DNA of 64,000 bases from the NCBI RefSeq assembly GCF_041381155.1, contig NC_091143.1, positions 36,260,679 through 36,324,678 of the forward strand, in the 5' to 3' direction. This document shows, in pieces, positions 51,401 to 63,400 of this stretch. How positions within the stretch are numbered: position 1 is the stretch's first letter; the number at the start of each line of letters is the position of its first letter. The notes under the pieces were generated by a model. That model was not told the DNA's origin. It searched no databases and saw only the letters and a program-made list of their open reading frames with translations. Source of the stretch: Argopecten irradians. Taxonomy: Eukaryota > Mollusca > Bivalvia > Pectinida > Pectinidae. The translations under genes and the position numbers were made by a program.

Positions 51401-54400
51401 TCATAAAAAATATTTATCTATTGTTCCATACAATTGGAAATAACATACAGCCTGTACCTGTCTGTAAGAACAACTTCCTGTAAATGAAAGAGCAGGAAGC
51501 ATATTTATCTATTGTTCCATACAATTGGAAATAACATACAGCCTGTACCTGTCTGTAAGAACAACTTCCTGTAAATCAAAGATCATAAAACATGTTTATC
51601 TATTGTTCCATACAATTGGAAATAACATACAGCCTGTACCTATCTGTAAGAACAACTTCCTGTAAATCAAAGATCATAAAACATATTTATCTATTGTTCC
51701 ATACAATTGGAAATAACATACAGCCTGTACCTGTCTGTAAGAACAACTTCCTGTAAATCAAAGATCATAAAACATATTTATCTATTGTTCCATACAATTG
51801 GAAATAACATTCAGCCTGTACCTGTCTGTAAGAACAACTTCCTGTAAATGAAAGAGCAGGAAGCATATTTATATTGTTCCTCTTTAAGATCAACTTCCTG
51901 TAAATCAAAGAGCAGGAAGCATATTTATCTATTGTTCCACACAATTAGAGATTCAAGCAATTTCTGCGCCAGATATTTCATACAAAAATTAACCCTTTGC
52001 CTTTCTGTATATTGATGATAGCGATATGTTTCGTGGTTGCATGAAATCTTAACTGTGCTAATGTATTGAAGATTGTGCTTGTGCTAAAATTAGATTGTGT
52101 AAAATAATTACATTCAAAATAATAATTACATTTACAATCATAATTACATTTACGATAATCATTATACTTACTGTGCAGAAATGAAGCCAGTCACATCAAA
52201 CTCTATGTGACAGTTGAAAAATGCAATCTTAGAGTGGTGACTTGATGAGCATGTATTCGTGAATATTTTGATTTGGTTTGATTAGTTTTAATGTCCTCTT
52301 AACAGTCAGGGTCATTTAAGAATGTACCAGGTTTAGATATAGGAAAGACAGAGTACCCGGAGAAAAACCAGAGTACCCGGAGAAAAACCATTGACCAGCA
52401 ATGTGGGCAACTGCCCCACATGGGATTCCAACTCACTTCCCAGAGGTGGGGGGCTTGTGGTAATATGTCGGAACATCTCAACCACTCGGCTGCTGCAGCT
52501 CAGATAAAGAATGGATGTTTCCTTTCATACAATTTTCCACCACATTATACCCATTTAGAATTTAAGACAATTGCTACTACAGAGATTATCATAAGGTGTT
52601 TACCTCCCCTCCAATATCACAGATACACATATAGGGACAGGGCATAGGAAAAGACAACTCTGCTCCTGACTTCGTCTCCCATGGCAACACAAGGTCACAA
52701 CCTGTAAACAATAACATTCATCATTTAAAATGTAATTTATGAGTTATAATCATATTTCTCTCAATGACTTTGCTTAAATTTGTCAAGTTATTCAAATTTC
52801 GAAGTATCAGTATGTAAACTTTATCATTTGGTAATTTAAAAATTTTGCCTGAAGCATACAGTGTATTAGAAAAGTTAACTTATATTTGCATTTAAATCAT
52901 TTTCAGTAACTGTACATCTGCTGAAAAGGTTTTAGAAATAGAAATTGAGCCTAAGATAATTAATAAGATGCTGTTTTGCAGGATACCTGAATCAAACTTG
53001 AGAAGTGAACCATTACACAGCTGTATGGCTACGGATCCAGTCTCAGCGTTCACAGCCATCTTGTATACAAAGCTCTCTATATCAATACTGGTCCTGTAAA
53101 TTAAACCATTGATTTTTTTCAAAACAAATTATTGTTTACAATGCATCTAGTCTCCTCTCTGGTCAAGTGTAAACTAGGAATGTCTGGAAGTCTTGAAGAA
53201 ATCCTCCCCCCCTATTCCCTCGACCCACCTTATTCTCCATCTATATACCATTGGACAGGGCACAACGGGACATATACAGCCATTGGAAATAAGATATTTA
53301 AAGAGCATAACAAATCTTAAATAAACAAATTCAATATCATGGAAAATCTCAACAAAGGACGAAAACAACTTTTAATTCTAAGGTAAGCCTGGTATGTTTT
53401 TTCAGAGAGCCAGATGGCTGAAATGAGAAAATTGGCTGAAAAATACAATAAAGCCAGTTATATTTATTTTCATAAATTTTTGGGAAATTGTAATTCTCAC
53501 AAACTTTGATTGCCAACATACAGTGTATTGAGAAACAGTTGATACATACCAAACCTAGGATGACTTACACTCTATAGCTGATCTGGAGTGGTCCTGATAG
53601 CCTACCAAACCTAGGACGACTTACAAATAGTTGATACTGGAATGGTCCTTAGCCTACCAAATAAGACGACATAAAAAATGAAACCCGCTAAAATTTGATT
53701 TCCTCCTTTTGACCCATGGAAATGACCAGTGCTACACAGTATTTCTCTAGCTAAGATCGACTTGAAGGATTTTTTGTCATACCTTTGACAGATCAGATAA
53801 ACAGGTGTGGAGAAACTTACTTGAGAGTCAGATGGGGTTTGTCACTGTCGAGATTGAGCTCAGCACAATGAAGCACAGAGTTCTGGGCATGACTCATATC
53901 TTGGGTACAGAACATCAAAAGGTCGGAGGTCATCCACACACAGTGCTGAATGGCTATAGGTACTTTCTGTCTTTCCAATGGTAAGCCTTCAATTCTTGTA
54001 AATGAATGAAATGGGGAAAATAAATCACCATCTTTTGTATGGAGTTCAAGGAAACCATTTGACATTTTTTATACTGTCAGTAAACCATGTTATTTTCACG
54101 TATACCATATTTTGTATCTTATTATTTTTTGACATATTCACGTTATATGCCGTAATGCATAAATTGAAATTGCGAATACACATACCTGTATTTGCAATCA
54201 AATGCTATTACTGGCATAGAAATTTATTTATGAAACATCTGAATTTGCATTCAAGTTCTTTCATTAAAATATTTGTAAATCTATATTTCACAAAAATAAT
54301 TTGTGGTTTACAGTAGGTAAAATGATAACATATAATGTGTATGAGAATAAAAGGACACAAAACGAATGAATAGCTGTAGCCAAAGTTTTGATATTTTGAT

Positions 54401-57400
54401 AAAATTAGAATTTAATGTAATATAGTAATATCTAAACTTAAAACTTGACTTTTGACAATAAAGCAGACAATATTGAAAGTTTGATTGTGATTTTATTTTA
54501 CACACTGAATCTAAAAATATACTTTCAGCATTAGTTTCATAAATGCAACTGGAATTTCTTTCATTTATCTTTCTTTTTTTTAAATAAATTAATATTTGCT
54601 ACTAAATATAACAAAGGCCTAACTAGGTTTTCTGTGGCTTAAATAAATTTTCTACCTAAGGTAATGGACGTCTATATATATGTACGTGTAGATTCAAGGC
54701 CTTGATCATGCATGAACATTGCTGTTTTGGGGACTTGATCACACCCATGCACATGTATTGCTTCTGTTACGTAACAGAAGTGGTTAAATTCACAAATCAA
54801 ATGCTTACATTTACGGCTAATTCATTGGAAAAATTATTGGCAAAACATATGCTTTTCCTACAGCTTTTCTGCCTTACATCACTTATACCAGGTACAAATT
54901 AGTACTCAAACAGAACTGAATTATACAGATCTCAACTCTGATAGTTTGAAATCACATTTTTATCCTGAAGCTTAATTTCGGATAATTTAGACTGATCCAT
55001 CAATATTTATTTAATTTTGTTTGAACAGAAGGTTTTAATTATACACATCCACACACACAACACGTATACTACACAGGGGAGCTAGGCCATCCTTATATTA
55101 GACCCAAAAAGCACCTAGGGCACTATGAAATTGAAATAAAATGAAGGGGCACTTAATATGAATCAATATAAAAAAAGAAATCAGATAGAGAAATCTACAA
55201 ACTGTTTTCAAAATCTCACTTTGTATTTGATTCAGCGTAAGTGAAATGGAGGCCACAAAAATGAAGAGGGATGCTTATAAGGACGAAGGCACTTATTGGG
55301 TCAAATACAGTATGTCTTCTTTCATATGAGACTTGAGGGTATACAGTATAACTTGTCTAAACCGGATGTGAATGGGACCATTCGATTTGTTCGGTTAATA
55401 CAGGTGTCCGGTTTATAGAGGATAGAACCTTATCACAATATGTTCACATGGAAATCATCAGAAGATTTTTTTTTATTACAGCACAAACATTTATTCTCAT
55501 ATATGTACATGGTAGAACACAGAATTCCATCCTACGTTTTCTTGGTTTCTGAGGTGTACATGTACGATCCATTTCTCTCGGTGTGCTACATTCAAATGAA
55601 CTCTCAGAAGTTATGTGTATGTTTTATTGTTAGAATTGACCGTGAAAAGTATTCACAAATACAATGTAACAAAACCGTCGAATGAAAAGTTGTCACTATC
55701 TAGCCCTTAGTATACTGGTACAGGTAAATCCCCTTCGGCGCCTCATGATCAGTCCCATGTTGTGAAAACATTGTTGCCGGTTTTCCCAAGTTGATTTTAC
55801 AAAGAAAGGTATAGTAACATTACCTAGACAGTTCTGGTTTTCAGAATATGCAGGTTCCGGATTATGCAGGTTTTGGGTACTATAGTTTATTAAGAAATTT
55901 GCCGGGACCAAACAAATTAATCGGTATAGACAAGTTTCCGGTTTATACAGGGTTCGGTTTAGACAAGTTATACTGTAGTTACAACTTAAAATTGAGACCA
56001 ATTATTAGACCAAGGGAACCCTGAAGTATATTTGTTACCCTTACCTGTAGATTCCTTTTAAATGAGGTGTTTGACAGCACAAGGTAAATCCTTCACCTAA
56101 TGAGGCATCAAACTTGACTGTGCTGTCCCTTGGTAAGTTCTTGTCCTCAGATTCTGGAGCTAGTAAGTATTAAGTATATAAAACAATTAGTTTGCCTTTG
56201 TGATGTCAACGCAATAAAATAATTCTAAACAACTGAATTCTTTCTTGAAAAAATAGGACAAAACAAATCAAACATTGCTCTGCCAAGTGGACAGGGAAAT
56301 CACAACCATCAAGAAAGATTTTGGTCGGCAGGACAAAACAAATCAAACATTGCTCTGCCAAGTGGACAGGGATATCCGCAACATCAAAAAAGATTTTGGT
56401 CGGTAGGACAAAACAAATCAAACATTGCTCTGCCAAGTGGACAGGGATATCCGCAACATCAAGAAAGATTTTGGTCGCCAGGACAAAACGAATCAAACAT
56501 TGCTCTGCCAAGTGGACAGGGATATCCGCAACATCAAAAAAGATTTTGGTCGCCAGGACAAAACAAATCAAACATTGCTCTGCCAAGTGGACAGGGATAT
56601 CCGCAACATCAAGAAAGATTTTGGTCGCCAGGACAAAACAAATCAAACATTGCTCTGCCAAGTAGACAGGGATATCCGCAACATCAAGAAAGATTTTGGT
56701 CGCCAGGACAAAACGAATCAAACATTGCTCTGCCAAGTGGACAGGGATATCCGCAACATCAAAAAAGATTTTGGTCGCCAGGACAAAACGAATCAAACAT
56801 TGCTCTGCCAAGTGGACAGGGATATCGCAACCATCAAGAAAGATTTTGGTCGGCAGGACAAAACAAATCAAACATTGCTCTGCCAAGTGGACAGGGATAT
56901 CGCAACCATCAAGAAAGATTTTGGTCGGTAGGACAAAACAAATCAAACATTGCTCTGCCAAGTGGACAGGGATATCGCAACCATCAAGAAAGATTTTGGT
57001 CGGCAGGACAAAACAAATCAAACATTGCTCTGCCAAGTGGACAGGGATATCGCAACCATCAAGAAAGATTTTGGTCGGCAGGAAAAACAAATCATACATT
57101 GCTCTGCCAAGTGGACAGGGATATCCCAACCATCAAGAAAGATTTTGGTTGGCAACCTTCTGCTTTCTATTATTTCATCACAGAGGCATATAAAAGGAAC
57201 GGTCACACTCATTTCTTGCACAATTTGATTTTAAGGATATTCATACAAACTACACTAACTAAATGTGTACACAGCCACTCGGCCATCCACCAATACCACG
57301 GCCAAGTCATTGGGGTTGCCTTGAATGCAGAAGGTTACATAGTTGACAGGGCACGGAAGTTGTAGATAGTAGGCCGACATCGGAGGGGGAGTCACCATAT

Positions 57401-60400
57401 CTCTCATAGGAGTCATCAAAACTCGGTCTGTAAAATAACAGATCAGCACATAGATCAATTTACACAAATATTATCCTATTCACCCCTATAGAAACATTAA
57501 GATTGCTCTAGTTCAAAGGCTGGACTAGTCCATTTTGAAATTTTAGGGCTGAATAAGTCAATATTAATACATGTGATTTTAAACACATTGAAATAATACT
57601 ATGAAAGTACTAACACTTTTTATTCAAAATCTTCTACAAAAAATGTATCTATGGATCATATATTAAAGATTTTGGAAACAAGCTAAAAAATCTATCCTGC
57701 ATATGGTTTGGAATACAAGTTCTTATTGGAATATTTGAACTGTACAAAACTTACACATGTGAGAACTCATTATTATTAAATAATGATGAAAGTATGACAT
57801 TACAGTGAACTCACTTAATTTGGAATCAGATATATTAAAACACTGCCTAATTTAAAATGGAACCCTGCAATCATTGTTTTTCCTTGGTTAGATTAAAATC
57901 TGGATAATTTAAAGAGATTTTCCATTCTCTGCAGCAGAGGAAAAGGTGGATTGTAAAACCTGAATAGTGAAGAGTTGCACTGTTACCTCCATCAATGACA
58001 GCTACTAAAGCTTGGTTGTCCTTGGATACGCCTGTACTAAAGTGGGTGGCCCAGGACCATGTATACTGTAGATATCTCCCTCCAGAACACATTATATGGA
58101 GACGATATGCATGTTCAGGGTCCCAAACAACTGATACAATGCTATCTTCTGCTGTGCCGTCAAAGTGGAGGCTTTGTTTCAGATACCAGTGGTAGTTGTT
58201 CATAGTCCAAAGTTGGACTGAAAGAGAATATACAGACATTACTTAAAGATGCTCCACCGCCGACAGAGCATAAATGATTTTCATCATTTGAACAATAATT
58301 GGTGTTTTATCGTGTATATATATGCCTAATTAACACAAAAAATAACACAAAATAATTTATGTCGCCTTTGGTGCGTGCGCAATCATTATTTCATTCTATA
58401 TAAGATACAGTGCCAAGGAATTTTTTCGGGATGCAATTAATTATTTTTTCTATTTTTAACTTGAAGTAAAATTAGAAGCTCAAACTTTTCAATGGTGGTA
58501 ATGGTGTAAAGTAAGTAATTTTTGTAACTGAAGAAAAATATTAAATCGTCTGTTCCTGTTTTTGATAGTGAAAAAATACCATTTGTCAGCGGTGGAGCAT
58601 CTTTAAATACATTAAAGTTATAAATTGGTTTACAATAAGAGTAAAATATTCTTTATGATATTCCTGATCCATTTATTTCATCTACTACAAACAACTTTAT
58701 ATGTGCATATATGTACTATACTTTCGATGTTAAAATACTATCTCAGGCTAATAATTCTAATCAAGTTTGACTCATTTCCCACGAAATACAATCACATAAT
58801 GCTGAAAAATTAGTTTTTCCTATGTAATTTGACCCCCTCTCTAAGGGAAAATCTAATACCCCAGGGCCATGAAATTCACAATTTTGTTTTTGTTAAAGGC
58901 ATTATGAGCCTTCTATCTATGAAGAGTATTTTGTTCTGCCACATCTACAAGTTGAGAAGAAGATATTTGAAATTTTAGCCAATTTGTCCTTTTTTGGCCC
59001 CTCCAACAGCCCTCCGGGAACTGAGGGCCATATAATCAATTGACCATATAAGGTTTGTGCAAAATTTCATTGAATTTGATTCAGCAGTTTTGGAGAAGAA
59101 GTCGAGAATGTAAATTGTCTACAGACACACGATGCACGACGATGAACAAAGAGCGATTAAAATAGGTCAATTGAGAGAATTCATCTCAGTTGATCTAAAA
59201 ATGGTTTAACTAGCTATTGACCAAGGAAAACCTACAAATGAAATATGAGAAATAGTTTCAGAAGAATAGTAGTAACAAAATTTGTTTATGGACGGACAGA
59301 TGGATAACAGACTCAGGACAAAAGGCAATTTGATTAGGCCACCATCTGACGATAGGCCAGAAGCAGTTGTATGATACTGACGCGATTGATTAACCATGAA
59401 GGGTATAACGAGTGTACCATATGTCCGAGGTGTGGTGTGACCCTCTGAATCTTTAACCAGGTCCTTCAGTCTCACCATCAGTACAGACGAGTCCAGATTC
59501 CAGCACATCTCTGTCACCTGTCACAAAATTACAAGTAAAAAAATCAAGATTCCAGCACATCTCTGTCACCTGTCACAAAATTACCACAAAATTAACAAGT
59601 AAAAAAATCAAGATTCCAGCACATCTCTGTCACCTGTCACAAAATTACATGTAAAAAAAATCAAGATTCCAGCACATCTCTGTCACCGGTCACAAAATAA
59701 CACGTTAAAAAAAATCAAAAATTAGTAATGACTGTAAGGCGTAAATACCCTGGCCTCCATACAACATGGGAATATGATGACACAGATATTGGGAAACACA
59801 CTATATATATAACCTCCTCTTCATAGTAGGGAAAAAGCAAAATATATTTATCTCGACAAAGTTAACTTGTATGGTCTGTGACGGTACTGTGGCTGTATTT
59901 TTCGCATAGAAAAAGTCTTTAAGTGTTCTACATATTTTTCTCCACCTCTCTAAGTTTTTTGTTGAGACTTTTGTGAAGTTCGTTTTCGTAAAGTTATTAA
60001 ACAATTAAGTTTAAATATTGATTTTTGACATGTACATGTATAAAATAGCTCGGAAGTCTCTGAACTGTTCCGATCTATTCCGATCTGTAAGGGAATTGCC
60101 GATGTTGGCCAAGTGTGACGACTCGCTAGGTCATGTGATGCAACTCTGCTTTTTAATATTATCCGAAAGTTTGAAACATGGCGGTGACTGTGACGGTTCT
60201 TTCAAAACGAGTAATAGTTCATGTGACATTTACCATCATGTCAATAGTATATTGGTTCTTTTATGGATCTGAACCATCATATATAAGTATCCATACTCAC
60301 ATGTTGTTTGTTTTATGACAGTTTGTGATGGTGAAAATTACAAGAAATACAACTTTAAAGAAGAAAATATAACAAGTTTTATTTGATATTGATCCCAACA

Positions 60401-63400
60401 AAGATACTGTATTATATTTTAGTCCAATGGAAATATCTGTGTGTCTTGATGAAGTGGATTGCCTGGAATGTGACAATCTTTTTAGTACACACAGTTAGAG
60501 ATACTTCTTTGTCTCATCTTTGTGACTGAACTCTTTCACCCCTGTAGACACATTAAGACTCTTCTAAATCAAAGACTAGACCAGTCCATTATGAAATTTA
60601 AGGGGTAAAGGAGTTAACTCAGTTACATCATATAACATTTTGATGCTTAATACAGTCCCTTTTCTTTCACTTTACAAATTAGTTTTTGTCATAAGTCCCT
60701 CCTATATCTGGGTTGTATACCTGTACATCGTTAACTCCAAAAGGAAGAGTGAATTCTCCGTGTCTCAGTCCATTCTTCTCAAAAAAGATCACTTCGTGTT
60801 TGTTAGGCCTTCTCATAGTGCTGGCAATCAGATTTCCAGACGGTCTGAAATATGACCATCAGAATAAAATCACAGACGCAATGTTAAGGGTTACCTTCAT
60901 AAATAAAACACTGAAGAACTAAGAAATCTAAAATTGTCACTATTAAGACACTCTCTATAAATCCTCAGAAAATCTTCTTTATTCAACAGCTAGAATTGCA
61001 ATAATACATCAGCATCAAACCATTATCATCTGCTCTTCTATAACTTTGGTTTTAATTAAAAATCGCAATAATAGCCAGGATCATCTAAGGACATGTGCAA
61101 TTGTTAAGCAAGAGAAGGAAATTTGGAGTACCCAGAGAAAAACCATACCAAGAGGTGGAGGGCTAGCGGTAAAATGTCTCTTCATCTTTACCAATCGGCT
61201 ACTGTTAATATATTTTCAAATGTGTCTTTCATCTAGCTTATAATTCCAATTTACAAATCCATATTTTTTCTGCAAAAATTTATATTATGAGGGGTTTGGG
61301 TTTGTTTAGTTTAACGTCCTATTAACAGCCAGAGTCATGTAAGGACGTGCCAGGTTTGTTGGTGGAGGAAAGCCAGAGTACCCGGAGAAAAACCACCGGT
61401 CAGCGGTCAGTACCTGGCAACTGCCCCACATGGGATTCGAACCCGCATCCCAGAGGTTATGAGGCACATTTGATTAAAGAAACAAAATTAACAAACCACT
61501 TCTGTAATATCTACTACAACCAAAATCTACAATTATTAGCTAGTAATTATATTTCATAATCAATATGCATCTATTACCTCCATGCTAGAGCTTGTTCCAC
61601 TCCGTCCACATTTTCACTGGTCGACTGGTGCTCACATTCTCTGTTCCAGACTCTTAGTTTCCGGGCACCTGGTAAACATATATTAAATTCAACGACTTAT
61701 TGTTGTTGATATCCAAAAGACAATTGCAAGAAGTCACAATGCATGGCAATATTCCCTGTACTCGCTGTAGTTATTTGGTGCTGATGTCCATGTTTCCATG
61801 GAAATAGAAAAAAAAACAATGAAAATAAAAGATCACAAATGTAGTAAAAGGCACAATTGGATCACTTGCTTAAAATATACAGAAAATTTTGTGGAGTTGA
61901 GTTGAACAACCCTATATAACTTTACCTGTATCTGGACTTATGGTGCTGACCACAAAAAGCTGACCATCGCCTCGCCAACTGACCCTTGGTAACCGGTCAT
62001 CCCATGGTAACGCTGGCTTTACCTCCTGTTAACATATTACATTGAAATATTTCTGAACTACATAGTATGTTTCTTTGTACCTGTATCCTTCTTTTGTTAT
62101 TCAGACAGCCTTGGTGCCAGAAAGAAGATATAACTGACACCCTTATGGATTAGTCTAAGATAGGAAATGACATAAGATTAGCTGCAAATATTTAGCTCAA
62201 AAGACTTTTTGACAGAAAATGGTGTCGTATTTAGAGCTACAATTGGTGCCTATTACTGCTAATGGAGCAAAGTAATGAATATGCAAACCATTATAAAACG
62301 TTCGTTTTTATTTTTATTGTACTTGTTTGATATCACTTACCTTCTAGGCAATAAAACTGAACCACATAAAATATCAAATTCTCATTGAGGCATTATTTTT
62401 TTTTTACATAATACATATGAAGGTCTTTCTGAAGGGAATTTATACGGCAAGTCCACAAATTGTGAGTTTGACGTCTTGTGAGCGGTACGGTAGATATTAA
62501 GAATGGTAGTTATGTTTGTTTTGGACAATCATATGTAAATGCATGTATACGCATGAAATAATTGGAAACCTACAAAAAAGTAAAGAAAACAATGCCCGCG
62601 TTTTCGGAGGCAGTACTCCACTACGACACATAGGGACCAATTCGTAACTGGCCAAAAGGTACATGTATAGTAGGCCGGGTACGTATATTCGTTCTAACAT
62701 CAGATATGCATCACAGAAATTGATAATGGGAATAATTCACGTACCACGTGATACTGATAACATTTGTGCAGGACTGGTGTTTCTATTGGTGATAGAATGA
62801 CGTTTAAAGGTGATGTCCCACGCTAACGTTATTTCAGCGGGAAGATTACAAAGAGTTACGTTCCATCACCACTGGAGATACAAGTCCTGCACAAACGTTA
62901 TCGGGTATCGTGTGGTAGGTGAATTAGTCCCATTCAAAGTAAAAAAAAAATCCATTTTAGGTCACAAAGCGCTTATGCGTAACAGAATATATGGTAAAAT
63001 TCGTTATTTTTATGACTATACCTGTAGTATGTAATTAATTTTTTCTTGACCAATCATAATGTCTATTTGGTCAGATATCGTAGTTTTTAGATCTGTCTGA
63101 ATTTCTGTATAGAAAAGCTTTATATCTTTAAGACATAAATGCTTTCGTCTACATAAGAAATCAAAATGGGACATGGGACTCTATATGATAGAACGGTGTG
63201 AAGCAAGACTGGACTGGAGGAAACGTAAGGAAATGGTGACACTACATACCTTCTCTTTTTAATGGGGAGAGCATAAAAAAGTAATGTTACACAGCACACA
63301 CTTCAAAATCTATACACTGTATAGCTGATGATGAAAATCAATTTTGGGTCAACATCAATTATTGTCCCATACTTCACAGGGACATCCCGCGGTTGCTAGG

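Noticed and set aside
53540-53680. Cassette micro-exon of ELP1
   Set aside because: AG and GTAAGT pairs exist, but flanking exons 53994-53821 and 53093-52987 already join in phase and the enclosed lengths would break the frame.
56206-57193. Several long open frames on both strands (up to 307 codons)
   Set aside because: They are generated by the 75-bp satellite, which lacks stops in several frames; they lie within an ELP1 intron and have no start context or domain.
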